64,000 bases of DNA, taken from contig NZ_JAATOD010000003.1 of NCBI RefSeq assembly GCF_014229645.1, positions 1 to 64,000 on the forward strand, in the 5' to 3' direction. Position 1 is the first letter of the stretch. Each line of letters begins with the position of its first letter. The position numbers were made by a program, and so were the translations under genes. This DNA is from Listeria swaminathanii (GTDB lineage Bacteria > Bacillota > Bacilli > Lactobacillales > Listeriaceae). The notes beneath the pieces were generated by a model. That model saw only the letters and a list, made by a program, of their open reading frames with translations, was not told the DNA's origin and ran no database searches. Positions 38,385-48,173 of the stretch are shown piece by piece.

Positions 38385-38413
38385 GTATTTCTCCCCTTTC
38401 TACTTCGCTAGTG

Positions 38414-38443
38414 ATTATATACAGGGGAGGGAAGAACTGTCAA
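38414..38443 (-). promoter_or_regulatory. yabE: yabE promoter (sigma-A)
   Basis: Minus-strand TTGACA (38438-38443), 18 bases, TATAAT (38414-38419) with TG three bases before the -10. Confidence 0.8.
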
Positions 38444-38585
38444 TTTTTTCAATAGATTGTTCATATCTTCGCAAACTTTATGGATAAACGTTGATATAGA
38501 GCCATTTTCAAAAATATTATTCTTTTAAAGTGTCAAATGTAACAGGAATGTGTCATTTTTCTACGTCTCTGGTCGTAGGCATAAA

Positions 38586-38657
38586 ATAAGGGTTTTTGTC
38601 CCAGTCGTCATTTTTATCTCCGCAAAGCTTAAGATTGGGTTACAGACTGGGCCTTAT
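38586..38657. other. large two-part stem-loop between tatD and yabE
   Basis: ATAAGG (38586-38591) and CCCAGTC (38600-38606), with a T-rich bulge between them, pair with GACTGGG (38645-38651) and CCTTAT (38652-38657) around a 38-base loop. It is not a simple terminator. It may be an RNA element or a dispersed intergenic repeat; on the minus strand the 3' side reads GACTGGGACAAAAACCC. Confidence 0.5.
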
Positions 38658-38675
38658 ATTACAATTATGTTACAA

Positions 38676-39449
38676 TCAATCTTTAATTTTAAATAGTCGT
38701 TTCGCGTTTTCTGTTGAGTGCGTAGCGATTTCGCTATATTTCATTTCTTTCAGTTCGGCGATTTTTTCGGCAACTAGCTTGACGTATCCTGGTTCATTTC
38801 TTTTTCCGCGATTTGGCGTTGGAGCAAGATAAGGAGCGTCTGTTTCTATTAATAAACGGTCAATTGGTATAGCTTGGGCTGCAATTTTTGGTAATTTTGC
38901 GTTTTTGAAAGTGACTGTTCCACCGAATGAAATGTAAAAATTCATCGCTAGGCATGCTTCCATTACTTCGACACTTTCACCAAAACAATGCATAATTCCG
39001 CCTACCTCTTCGGCGTGCTCTTCTTGCAAAATTCGAACAACATCTTCCGTTGCTTCGCGGTTATGAATAACTATCGGTAAATTCACTTCTTTCGCTAAAC
39101 GGATTTGTTTTCTGAAAACCTCGAATTGAGTTTCTTTTGGTGAAGTGTCCCAGTGATAATCCAAGCCCATTTCGCCTAAAGCAACTACTTTTGGATGTGT
39201 AAGTGCGAGATCGCGTAGCCATTCCAAATCTTCGTCTGTGAAAGTGATAGCGTCTGTAGGGTGCCAGCCGACGATTAGTGAGATAAAGTCATATTTGTCG
39301 GCTAATTTAAGCGCCCGGTCGATTGTTTCCTTATTAAAGCCTACGACGGCCATACGCGTTACATCGTTTGCCTGTGCGCGTTTTATTACTTCTTCTATAT
39401 CATCGTCAAAAGCCTCGTCATTGAGGTGTACATGCGTATCAAATAGCAA
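38676..39449 (-). CDS. TatD-family metal-dependent hydrolase
   Basis: The 257-residue TIM-barrel protein has LFDTHVHLND at the N-terminus, GLDYHWD, PIVIHNREA and ETDAPYLAP metal-binding motifs. Family members have 3'-5' exonuclease or related activity (Bacillus YabD). I choose the TTG at 39447-39449: AGGAGG lies 7 bases upstream, and the earlier in-frame ATG would include that site. Gene order metG...tatD-yabE-rnmV matches Bacillus apart from the inserted sugar operon. Confidence 0.93.
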   Translation of the reverse strand: MLFDTHVHLNDEAFDDDIEEVIKRAQANDVTRMAVVGFNKETIDRALKLADKYDFISLIVGWHPTDAITFTDEDLEWLRDLALTHPKVVALGEMGLDYHWDTSPKETQFEVFRKQIRLAKEVNLPIVIHNREATEDVVRILQEEHAEEVGGIMHCFGESVEVMEACLAMNFYISFGGTVTFKNAKLPKIAAQAIPIDRLLIETDAPYLAPTPNRGKRNEPGYVKLVAEKIAELKEMKYSEIATHSTENAKRLFKIKD

Positions 39450-39481
39450 GAGAATTCCTCCTAATAAAATCATTTCCTTCT

Positions 39482-39509
39482 ATTATACTATAATTTTTGA
39501 TGCAGACAA
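39482..39509 (-). promoter_or_regulatory. tatD promoter
   Basis: Minus-strand TTGTCT (39504-39509), 16 bases, TATAAT (39482-39487), directly after the T-run of the sugar-operon terminator. Confidence 0.6.
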
Positions 39510-39511
39510 AA

Positions 39512-39537
39512 AAAGCCACCTAAAATACGGTGGCTTT
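39512..39537 (-). terminator. terminator of the alpha-glucan operon
   Basis: A perfect 9-bp stem AAAGCCACC/GGTGGCTTT (39512-39520, 39529-39537) followed by seven T on the minus strand. Confidence 0.9.
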
Positions 39538-39545
39538 CCTGAGAT

Positions 39546-41207
39546 TTACTTGATTTGATAAACGATTGCTTCGTAAGGTCGTAAAGTTCCTTCTATAATA
39601 TTAGGAATATTGTTTACGAGTACGGAGGCTTTTTTGATGTCGTTTAAAATATTTTCATCTGTAATGACTTGTTCTTCTTCAGTGAAATTACATAGAACGA
39701 CTAATTTTTCATTATCTGTATAACGTTCATACGCGAAAATTGCTTCATCTTGCGGCAACAATAGGCGATAGTTACCAGTTGTGATGATTTCAGTCGTTTT
39801 GCGCAACTTAATTAGGTTTTGATAGTAGTAGAAAATCGAATCTGGGTTTTTCAGCGCTTCTTCGTTGTTGATTTCTGTATAACGCGGGTTTACTTTAAGC
39901 CAAGGTGTCCCAGTTGTGAAGCCAGCATTGTCGCTATTATCCCATTGGTACGGCGTTCTCGCATTGTCGCGACCTTTTGTATAAATCGACTGCATGATGC
40001 TTTCGTGGCTGTGGCCTTGTTCTTTGCGTTCTTTATACATGTTTAGCGTTTCGATATCGCGGTAATCATCAAGCGTTTCAAAATGAACATTCGTCATTCC
40101 GATTTCTTCACCTTGATAAATGTACGGCGTCCCTTTCATCATATGCAGGCAGGTTGCGAGCATTTTCGCTGAACGGATGCGGAAACGGTTGTCATTTCCG
40201 AAGCGAGAAACGATTCGTGGTTGGTCATGATTGTTCCAGTATAAGCTGTTCCAGCCATTTTCTTGAAGCGCCACTTGCCACTCGGACATATTTTCTTTTA
40301 AATCTGGTAAGTAAATTGGTTTTAAATCCCATTTATTGTCGCCATCGGAATCTAAGTTCATATGTTCAAATGTGAAAATCATATCGACTTCTTTGTTTGC
40401 TGGATCCGTATAAATTTGCGCGTCTGTTGTGCTCGCACCAGGCATTTCACCAACAGTCATCACATCATATTTGGAAGTAACTTCTTGGTTCATTTCTTGC
40501 AAGAACTCATGAATACGCGGTCCATTGCAGAAATCATTACCAGCATCGCCGTAAATTTGACCGTCTGGCACTGGGCCATCTGGGAAATCGGTGTTTTTGG
40601 AAATAAAGTTGATTACGTCCATACGGAAACCGTCAATCCCTTTATCTAGCCAGAATTTCATCATATTATATACATCTTGGCGTAATTTTGGATTTTCCCA
40701 GTTTAAATCAGGTTGTTTTTTGGAGAAAAGGTGTAAATAATACTCGCCTGTTTTTTCGTCTAATTCCCATGCTGGGCCGCTGAAAATCGAACCCCAGTTG
40801 TTAATTTCGTTTTCTTCGCGCCAGAAATAGTAATCACGGTATGGATTGTCTTTGGATTTTCTGGATTCTTCAAACCACTTGTGTTCATCGGATGTGTGGT
40901 TTACAACTAGGTCCATTACGAGTTTCATATCGCGGTCGTGTAGGCCTTGAAGTAATTTGTCGAACGTTGCCATGTCGCCATATTCTTCGTAAATTTTTTG
41001 GTAATCGCGAATGTCGTAACCATTATCATCTTGCGGCGAATCGTATACTGGAGACAGCCAGATAACGTCCACACCAAGCTCTTTTAAATAATCTAATTTC
41101 TCGATAATCCCTTGAATATCGCCAACTCCATCGCCATTAGAATCATTGAAACTTTTTGGATAGATTTGGTAAACTACGCTTTTTTTCCACCAGTCTTTTT
41201 CTTTCAT
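39546..41207 (-). CDS. GH13 alpha-glucosidase (oligo-1,6-glucosidase type)
   Basis: The 553-residue cytoplasmic enzyme has the GH13 signatures: WLSPVYDSPQDDNGYDI, VVNHTS, the nucleophile in GFRMDVI, the acid in VGEMPG and the NNHDQPR motif. No signal peptide. The subfamily pattern (GFRMDVIN) fits enzymes cleaving alpha-1,6 links of isomaltose or panose. Last gene of the glucan operon, 3 bases after the GH31 gene. The L. monocytogenes counterpart is placed in the cycloalternan-use pathway. Confidence 0.93.
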   Translation of the reverse strand: MKEKDWWKKSVVYQIYPKSFNDSNGDGVGDIQGIIEKLDYLKELGVDVIWLSPVYDSPQDDNGYDIRDYQKIYEEYGDMATFDKLLQGLHDRDMKLVMDLVVNHTSDEHKWFEESRKSKDNPYRDYYFWREENEINNWGSIFSGPAWELDEKTGEYYLHLFSKKQPDLNWENPKLRQDVYNMMKFWLDKGIDGFRMDVINFISKNTDFPDGPVPDGQIYGDAGNDFCNGPRIHEFLQEMNQEVTSKYDVMTVGEMPGASTTDAQIYTDPANKEVDMIFTFEHMNLDSDGDNKWDLKPIYLPDLKENMSEWQVALQENGWNSLYWNNHDQPRIVSRFGNDNRFRIRSAKMLATCLHMMKGTPYIYQGEEIGMTNVHFETLDDYRDIETLNMYKERKEQGHSHESIMQSIYTKGRDNARTPYQWDNSDNAGFTTGTPWLKVNPRYTEINNEEALKNPDSIFYYYQNLIKLRKTTEIITTGNYRLLLPQDEAIFAYERYTDNEKLVVLCNFTEEEQVITDENILNDIKKASVLVNNIPNIIEGTLRPYEAIVYQIK

Positions 41208-41210
41208 TGA

Positions 41211-43502
41211 TTAAATTCCCGCCCTTGTAATTTTGTCTATTTTTTCGCCAAAAACTTGTATAGTCGTTACCTTAAGTTGTAAGTTTTCTTCACCTTGATG
41301 GCTTGCTTTTACGTGCGCTTCGCCATTTTCGAAAGTAGCTGTGAGTGTCGTTTTGGACACTGCGCCGTTTTCGTATTGGTAGCTTTTTCCATCATCATTA
41401 TACACATAACCAGTTGCTGCGCCGCCGTCTAAGTATACTTCTAACGCCAAATCTTGTATTTCTTTCGTGTTTTGAACGCTACTACCGACTGGCAGAATCG
41501 TTCCTGCTTTAATGTAAATTGGCAAGGTATCAATCGGCGCGTCTGCGATAATATAGTCGCCACCCACTAACTGCTCTTTCGTCCAATAATTAAACCAAAT
41601 CCCTTTTGGCAAACGAACTAAACGTTTCACTTGGCCTTCGCGCACGATTGGCGCAACGAGGATATTTTCACCAAGCATAAATTGATCGTTTACTTGAATT
41701 AAATCACGTTCGTCTTTAAACTCCATGTAAAGCGGGCGAACGAGCGGCAAACCACTTTCTGCCGTTTTTTGGAATTCTGTATAAATATACGGTAAAAAGG
41801 CATAACGTAATTCAATATACTGCTTCACAATCTTCTCTGCATCCGCGCCAAAAGCCCACGGTTCTTGATAAATGCTATCTTGCACACAATGATTTCTAAA
41901 ATACGGCAAAAATGCTCCTGCTTGCGTCCAGCGTATCAGCATTTCTTTCGTACAATCTGAAGAAAATCCGCCCACATCGGCACCAGTAAACGCAACGCCT
42001 GATAAGCCTAAATTCATAATCATCGGTAGCGACATTTCCAAATGCTCCCAATGACTGCGATTATCTCCTGTCCAAACTGCCGAATAGCGCTGAACACCAG
42101 CATAACCAGCACGAGTCAGCGAAAACGGGCGCTCATTTGGCACAAGTCGTTTTAATCCTTCAAAAGTTGCTTTACTCATATATAATCCATATAAATTATG
42201 CGCTTCTTTATGGGTCACGTTTTTCCCGTCCAGGTTATGCACAACATCCAGATCCATCGTTTTACTTTCATTAAATACAGACGGCTCATTCATATCATTC
42301 CAAATCCCGCGAATACCTAAATCCGTGTAAAACTTATGCAAATCGCCCCACCAACGCTGAACGGTCGTACTTAGGAAATCTGGAAAAGCACTTACGCCCG
42401 GCCAAACATCCCCGTAATAAATCTCGCCTTCCAGTTTAGAGCAGAAATAATTGTGCTTAATTCCTTCCTGGTAAACAGAATAATCGACATCTTTTTTAAT
42501 TCCCGGGTCAACAATTGGTACAACATCAATATTTTGTTCGCGAAGACGCGCAATCAGCTCTGGACCATTTGGAAAAGTATCCGGGTTAAAAGTGAACACG
42601 CGGAAATCATCCATATAATGTATGTCCATGAATACGCAGTCGAGCGGAATTTGCTTTTCTTTAAAGGTATTCGCAATCCGTTCCACTTCTTCTTCCGAGG
42701 TATAGCTATAGCGCGACTGATGGTAACCCAGCGACCATTTTGGCGGAAGTGGGGTTTTTCCGGTTAAATCGGTATAATTCGCGACAACTTCTTTTACATC
42801 TTCACCAAAAATGACATAAAGATTCGCTTGCCCGCCTTCTGCTAAAACGGTATACATTTCTTCAAAACTTTGGAAATCGAATTCGGTACGGTGCGAATTA
42901 TCATAAAACAAGCCGTATGTAGTTTCCGCAGCATCTGCAATCATAAAAGGAATCGACTGATATAATTCCACTGTATCTTTATTATGCGGGCTGTATACAT
43001 CCGTGTTCCACATGCTAATAATCGAGCCAGCTTTGTTCAAGGCTCCGGTTTTTTCACCTAAGCCAAAAATCGCCGTTCCCGGATCATTTTGAATCGAAAT
43101 TTGGTGTTCTTTATAGCGATTAATTGCTAATCCCTCTGTTTGGAAAATGATTTTCCCTGCTTGCTTCATAATAATTTGGAAAGGATTTTTACAAACGATA
43201 ATCTCTTTATCCGCAAAATGAAGCTCGTAGTGGTCATTTGTTTCCGTAAATTTGGCAGCTTGTTTTTCAGTATCATGAATCGCCGCAATCGAAGGCGTTA
43301 AATCCACATCTCCAAATGGGTTCACCGTCACGCGGGCAATTTTTTCATTAACAAAATAACAACTGAACTGACCGATATCAAGTGTGCCAGTCAGGCAGTT
43401 ATTCGCCCAACTAGCTGTTTTCACTTGATTTATTTTTCTTGGAAAAGCTGTTTTTTGTTTTACATTGGATGGTAAAATCGCAAAACTTGTGGAAGCATCC
43501 AT
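41211..43502 (-). CDS. GH31 alpha-glucosidase
   Basis: The 763-residue product has the GH31 catalytic barrel with nucleophile motif WNDMNEP (near residue 405) and the acid/base region with TGDNRSHWEH, plus C-terminal beta-domains. WNDMNEP is the classical alpha-glucosidase form. No signal peptide, so it acts on imported oligosaccharides. It sits 2 bases after the larger GH31 gene and 3 bases before the GH13 gene, which means tight translational coupling. Confidence 0.93.
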   Translation of the reverse strand: MDASTSFAILPSNVKQKTAFPRKINQVKTASWANNCLTGTLDIGQFSCYFVNEKIARVTVNPFGDVDLTPSIAAIHDTEKQAAKFTETNDHYELHFADKEIIVCKNPFQIIMKQAGKIIFQTEGLAINRYKEHQISIQNDPGTAIFGLGEKTGALNKAGSIISMWNTDVYSPHNKDTVELYQSIPFMIADAAETTYGLFYDNSHRTEFDFQSFEEMYTVLAEGGQANLYVIFGEDVKEVVANYTDLTGKTPLPPKWSLGYHQSRYSYTSEEEVERIANTFKEKQIPLDCVFMDIHYMDDFRVFTFNPDTFPNGPELIARLREQNIDVVPIVDPGIKKDVDYSVYQEGIKHNYFCSKLEGEIYYGDVWPGVSAFPDFLSTTVQRWWGDLHKFYTDLGIRGIWNDMNEPSVFNESKTMDLDVVHNLDGKNVTHKEAHNLYGLYMSKATFEGLKRLVPNERPFSLTRAGYAGVQRYSAVWTGDNRSHWEHLEMSLPMIMNLGLSGVAFTGADVGGFSSDCTKEMLIRWTQAGAFLPYFRNHCVQDSIYQEPWAFGADAEKIVKQYIELRYAFLPYIYTEFQKTAESGLPLVRPLYMEFKDERDLIQVNDQFMLGENILVAPIVREGQVKRLVRLPKGIWFNYWTKEQLVGGDYIIADAPIDTLPIYIKAGTILPVGSSVQNTKEIQDLALEVYLDGGAATGYVYNDDGKSYQYENGAVSKTTLTATFENGEAHVKASHQGEENLQLKVTTIQVFGEKIDKITRAGI

Positions 43503-43504
43503 CG

Positions 43505-46500
43505 TTATCTTCCTTTCTTTATTTGTACTTTTTTGGTTGTGCCGATTACTTCAACTTCATATGCCGGCGTGTTTGTTTGAACAGAAACAACTACTTCGTC
43601 CGCATTTTCTGTTACTTTTACGAGCCATTTTCCGGACAAGTGGTCGGTAATTTCTTCCGTGAAGTCTCCGTCTAAATAGACTTTTAGTAACGGGGTGTCG
43701 TATTCTTCGACTGTATTTCCAACCCATGAGCCAAGTTTCAACGTAGCGTCTACATTACATAGCACTGCTTTTCCGCCACGAATGAAAACTGGGATTTCTT
43801 CTTTATCAGCTTTACATTTGCGCAAAGTCGGTCCGCTCACTTTTGTTCCATTCCAGAAATCATACCAAGTTCCTTCTGGCAAATATACTTCTCTGGAACG
43901 CACGCCGTCTTCAATTACTGGCGCGATTAGCATTGCTTCCCCGAATAAGTATTGATCATACATATCAGAAACACGCGGATCTTCTTTATAATCAAGCAGA
44001 AGCGCACGCATCATCGGCAAGCCAGTTTCAACAGATTTTAACGATTCATTATAGATATAAGGTAAAATGTTCATTCTTACATTCGCGAAATGGCGGTAAA
44101 TCGGGATAACCGAGTCGTCACCAGTCCGAGAAGCAATGTTCCACGGCGTCCGGTCTTGGTTGAATTCGGCCTTACTTTCGGCATGATACTGCATAATTGG
44201 GCAGAAAGTAGCCATTTCAGCAGAACGAATAAATAGCTCGGCAGTCGGAATATCACCATTAAAGCCCGCAAAATCAAAGCTCCAAAACGGAATTCCGGAA
44301 AAGCCAGCTGAAAGTCCAGCAATAAGTGATCTTCTAAACGCATCAAAAGTGGAACGTTCGTCACCAGCCCAGTGTGCCGGGAAGTTTTGCGCGCCAGTAT
44401 AACCAGCACGACTAAATGTCATACCATCGTTTTGTTGCGCGAATTGGTAGTAAGCTTCCACGTAATCATTTGGATAAAGATTGCGCATTTCATCGCCGCG
44501 TCTGCCATCAGCAAATTGTAGATTTTCACCAAAGACGAATTCGCCGCCATCTGTTTTAAAGCCATCGACACCAATATCAATTAAGTATTGTCGTTTATCA
44601 AACCACCATTTTTTGCCTTCTTCGTTGGAGAAATCCATAATCAAGCTTTCTGTGAACCAGTTTTCTGGAATACGGTACGGTGAGCCATCTGGATTTTTCA
44701 CTACATATCCTTTTTCAATCATGTAGGCTTCTTCGCGGTCTTTTAATGGATGTTGTTGGCGATTTAAGTATTTTTGAATTGGGATTTGCCAAAGAATTAA
44801 TTTCATTTTATTGTCATGGATGTAGTCAACCATTCCTTTTGGATCTGGCCATCTGCCCCATGAAGGGAATCTAATTTCATCGTAGGAATATGCTTCGGAT
44901 GGTGCTTTTTCGTCATATTCGGCGTCATTGAACATGTAATAGGTCGCTTCATCGCTCCATTGTTCGAGCACGACAACCGTTGACGGGATTTGCAATTCTT
45001 GCGTTGTTTCCACTTCTGTTCGAACGACAGATTCGCGGTCCCAGTTGTTACTAGACATCCACGGTCCAAGCGCCCAAACCGGAACCATCGCCGGTTTCCC
45101 AGTTTTTTTCATATAACTAGCAACCGCACTGCGAATATCACCCATCAATAGGCAAATATCTGTATCACAGCCGTTTATCTCAACGGTAATTGTATGCTTA
45201 TCGGCTAATTGGCTGCCCAAATCAAAGCTTGTGTAACGAGCAGTATCAACAAACACACTATAATCACGGTTCGTATGGTAAAACGGCATCGGGATATACG
45301 TTCTCGTTCCTTGGTCACGGTATTGATTATAGACAAAGCAATCGAGTACATTCCCGCGCTGACCTAACGCATTGTATCGTTCGCCGAAACCATAATACTC
45401 TTCTTCTTTCGGCGCATCCAAGTGTAATTTCACTTTATTAATCGTGCCCGTTTTATCGGTATACCATTGTAGCGCCGGGTAAATTTTATGGGATTCTAAA
45501 ATTAATTTGTTTTTAAAGTGAATTTCAATGCGTACTGGGTTGTTGGAAATAGCAATTTCTAAGTCGCCTTTTTTCCATTGACCGGATGATTTTGTTTTGA
45601 CACCACTCGCATTAAATGACGGTTTCAGCCCGACTACCAGTTCATCTGCTTTCACAGTAAATTCAACCGGAATGACACTTGCTGGATTTTCTTTGAATAG
45701 CACCATCAAACCTTGCTCTGTTTCACACACTTCCGCCGCTTCTGACCAGTGTTTCCAGATTGGTTCGACAATATAATCCTCTGATGTCAAAGTCGTTTGG
45801 TCTTTCAATGTTGCTCGGAAATAGTACGAATACTCGCCAACTTCTTCTAGCGGCGGCACAAGCGCTTCCCAAATTTGCACATCATTTTTTTCCTTTTTCT
45901 CACATAAAATGGTCCAGTCTTTCTCTTTTAAAACTAGTTCCACTTGGATTGCTTCGATGTCGGAAATAACTTCGCAGGCAGCCGAAAAATGCATTTCCGT
46001 TTCCGGATAATGCGGCGTACGCTCGGTTAGTTGCTGCTCATAACGGTTTTCATGTCCAAATGGGTCATGTAAAATATGCGCGGCTACTTCACTTTCCATC
46101 GCGCGGAAAGCTTGGTTAATCGCAATGAAAATCGCGCCAAGTTCGTCGTTATCTTCCATTTTTATCGCCATATTCAAATAATGCAATGCTTTATCGTGAT
46201 CACTTTTTTCTAAGAAGTAAAGTGCCAGTAGCGCCGTCGCAAATGAGCTAACTTTCGGCGCGCCAGAATATGGTAAAACGCCGTCATCTTGCACTAATTG
46301 TTGTTCCATTTTGCCAACAGCTGCAACCATAACAAGATCTTCCGGCGAAAAAAGGCCGAATGGAAGTACAGAAAGCAGTTGATCTGTGGATACTTTTCGT
46401 GTGTTAAAGCCAGTAAGGACGCTATCTCCTTTGAGCAAATTGTCAAAACAATAGTCGCGAATGATTGTAATTGTTTGTTGTAATTCTGGTTTAGGGAAAG

Positions 46501-46807
46501 TGTTTTTCACATCTAACAAAGCCGAATACACACTCGAAATTGTCGCTAAATAAATATCATTTTCACCGGAACCCCAAACAGATTTTTCCGGACGATTCCA
46601 ATTTTCAACTAAGAAAGCAATAACCGGCTCTACTTCCGCTCTATCGTAATGGTTGATTTTACTGCTTAGCCATAGCCATGATGCTGTTTCAAGGACCGAA
46701 TCACTTGCAAAATCGGGCTTTGTTTCCGTCAAAATCGGTTTGATTTTTTCGTTTTTTCCTTCTATTAAATGCAAATAACCCTGCATTAATTTTGTGAATT
46801 TAGACAT
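43505..46807 (-). CDS. large GH31 glycosidase with N-terminal extension
   Basis: The 1100-residue product carries a GH31 barrel in its second half: nucleophile in DGFKTDGGE (near residue 750), acid/base in HWAGDERSTF. The KTDGGE form resembles alpha-xylosidase-like and cycloalternan-active enzymes rather than WNDMNEP glucosidases. About 350 extra N-terminal residues precede it: a helical segment (about 1-270), then a beta-sandwich-like part. No signal peptide. In L. monocytogenes the orthologous enzyme is reported to open cycloalternan; a similar role here is inferred. Confidence 0.88.
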   Translation of the reverse strand: MSKFTKLMQGYLHLIEGKNEKIKPILTETKPDFASDSVLETASWLWLSSKINHYDRAEVEPVIAFLVENWNRPEKSVWGSGENDIYLATISSVYSALLDVKNTFPKPELQQTITIIRDYCFDNLLKGDSVLTGFNTRKVSTDQLLSVLPFGLFSPEDLVMVAAVGKMEQQLVQDDGVLPYSGAPKVSSFATALLALYFLEKSDHDKALHYLNMAIKMEDNDELGAIFIAINQAFRAMESEVAAHILHDPFGHENRYEQQLTERTPHYPETEMHFSAACEVISDIEAIQVELVLKEKDWTILCEKKEKNDVQIWEALVPPLEEVGEYSYYFRATLKDQTTLTSEDYIVEPIWKHWSEAAEVCETEQGLMVLFKENPASVIPVEFTVKADELVVGLKPSFNASGVKTKSSGQWKKGDLEIAISNNPVRIEIHFKNKLILESHKIYPALQWYTDKTGTINKVKLHLDAPKEEEYYGFGERYNALGQRGNVLDCFVYNQYRDQGTRTYIPMPFYHTNRDYSVFVDTARYTSFDLGSQLADKHTITVEINGCDTDICLLMGDIRSAVASYMKKTGKPAMVPVWALGPWMSSNNWDRESVVRTEVETTQELQIPSTVVVLEQWSDEATYYMFNDAEYDEKAPSEAYSYDEIRFPSWGRWPDPKGMVDYIHDNKMKLILWQIPIQKYLNRQQHPLKDREEAYMIEKGYVVKNPDGSPYRIPENWFTESLIMDFSNEEGKKWWFDKRQYLIDIGVDGFKTDGGEFVFGENLQFADGRRGDEMRNLYPNDYVEAYYQFAQQNDGMTFSRAGYTGAQNFPAHWAGDERSTFDAFRRSLIAGLSAGFSGIPFWSFDFAGFNGDIPTAELFIRSAEMATFCPIMQYHAESKAEFNQDRTPWNIASRTGDDSVIPIYRHFANVRMNILPYIYNESLKSVETGLPMMRALLLDYKEDPRVSDMYDQYLFGEAMLIAPVIEDGVRSREVYLPEGTWYDFWNGTKVSGPTLRKCKADKEEIPVFIRGGKAVLCNVDATLKLGSWVGNTVEEYDTPLLKVYLDGDFTEEITDHLSGKWLVKVTENADEVVVSVQTNTPAYEVEVIGTTKKVQIKKGR

Positions 46808-46836
46808 GTTCTATTTCCTTTCTTGGATATACTAAA

Positions 46837-46880
46837 GTGGCAGTCTAATTTGTAAAGAAACTTACAAACGTCCCTGCCAC
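46837..46880 (-). other. intercistronic stem-loop after the sugar-binding protein gene
   Basis: Inverted repeat GTGGCAG (46837-46843)/CTGCCAC (46874-46880) with inner TTTGTAAA-type pairing and no strong T-run. Such hairpins often stabilise the upstream mRNA or partly stop transcription, lowering enzyme relative to binding-protein expression. Confidence 0.65.
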
Positions 46881-46889
46881 TCGTTTTAC

Positions 46890-48146
46890 TTATTTAAATC
46901 CCATTGTTTTGTTAATGTTGTCTTCGCTGTTTTTCAATGCTTTTTCTGGTGTTGATTCACCGTTTAAGACTTTTTCGAATTCAGAGTTTGTATAATCACT
47001 GATTTTGTTCCAATCTTTCACAACTGGAGGTAACACCATATATTGTAAGGATTCGAATACTGCTTCTCTGTTATCTGGAGGAGTTGCATCTAAATATGGT
47101 TGTAGAATTTCTTTATTTTCAGTTGCTGGAAGTTCCCAGTTGTTATCAATTCTGATTTTCGCTGCTTCTTCGTTCGCACTCATGAAGGAAGCAAATTTGA
47201 ATGCCGCTTCTTTTTTATCAGAGTCTTTCGAAACGCCAATTCCGTTTGCAAAGAAGTGAGTTGCTTTTTGCGTATTGCCTGCTTCTACTTGTACGTCCCA
47301 TTTAAATGGAGCATCTTGGAACATATCGAACATCCAAATACCTGTATGAAGCATTGCGATTTGGCCATTCATGAATAGATCTTCTGGCAATTGGCCAGAT
47401 AGGTCAGCCGGTGAAGGCGCAACTTTTGAATCAGTTACTTCACCTGTTAAGTGAGTTAGTGCCGCTACATTTTCAGGGCTATTAATCGTTGTTTTCGTTA
47501 AATCTTCATTGAAAATCGAACCACCATTTTGCGCTGCTACTTTGTAGAATTCGTTCATTGTTACCGGTTGGGAAGTTCCCCACACTTTATTTTTAGCGTC
47601 TGTTAATTTTTTCGCTGCGGCCTCTTCATCTTTCCAAGTCCAGTCAGCTGTAGGATAGTCAACTCCTGCTTTATCAAAAAGATCTTTATTGTAAATTGTT
47701 ACTACGTTGGAGAAACTTTCTACCATTCCGTATTGTTTGCCGTCATATTTGAACGCATCATACGCTTGTTTATTAAGTGTTGATGGGTCAAAATCTTTGT
47801 CTTTTTCGATATAACTTGTTAAATCTGCTAGTACACCTTTTTCAGCATATTGCATGAAAGTTTCGTAGTTAAGCTCGAAAGCATCCGGAGCATCTCCACC
47901 CGCAATTTGCGTTTGTAATTTTGTGAAGTAATCATTAAACGCGATTGTTTGAACGTTTACTTTAATATCAGGATTTTGCTTTTCAAATTCTTTTACCATT
48001 TTATCAAGTGCTTTTCCGTCAGCAGGTGCAGAGAATTGATAATACGTTATTTCCGTTTTATCGCCGCTGCTACTACCACCGCCGCAAGCCGAAAGACCAA
48101 ATACAGACAGTACAACTACCATTAACAATAATAAACCTTTTTTCAT
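46890..48146 (-). CDS. sugar ABC transporter solute-binding lipoprotein
   Basis: The 418-residue product has a signal peptide and lipobox LSAC-GGG (cysteine near residue 21), followed by an extracellular solute-binding protein family 1 fold (EITYYQFSAPADG, GGDAPDAFELNY, TGIWMFD). It captures oligosaccharides at the cell surface for the two permeases encoded just upstream. The L. monocytogenes counterpart is reported to bind cycloalternan. AAGGAGCG precedes the ATG. Confidence 0.94.
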   Translation of the reverse strand: MKKGLLLLMVVVLSVFGLSACGGGSSSGDKTEITYYQFSAPADGKALDKMVKEFEKQNPDIKVNVQTIAFNDYFTKLQTQIAGGDAPDAFELNYETFMQYAEKGVLADLTSYIEKDKDFDPSTLNKQAYDAFKYDGKQYGMVESFSNVVTIYNKDLFDKAGVDYPTADWTWKDEEAAAKKLTDAKNKVWGTSQPVTMNEFYKVAAQNGGSIFNEDLTKTTINSPENVAALTHLTGEVTDSKVAPSPADLSGQLPEDLFMNGQIAMLHTGIWMFDMFQDAPFKWDVQVEAGNTQKATHFFANGIGVSKDSDKKEAAFKFASFMSANEEAAKIRIDNNWELPATENKEILQPYLDATPPDNREAVFESLQYMVLPPVVKDWNKISDYTNSEFEKVLNGESTPEKALKNSEDNINKTMGFK

Positions 48147-48173
48147 TTGTAACGCTCCTTTTTTGTTGGTTTT

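Noticed and set aside
38385..38580. c-di-AMP (ydaO) riboswitch upstream of the yabE-like wall gene
   Set aside because: The conserved ydaO core motifs are not visible, and the mapped promoter lies only about 30 bases before the start codon, leaving no room for a riboswitch.
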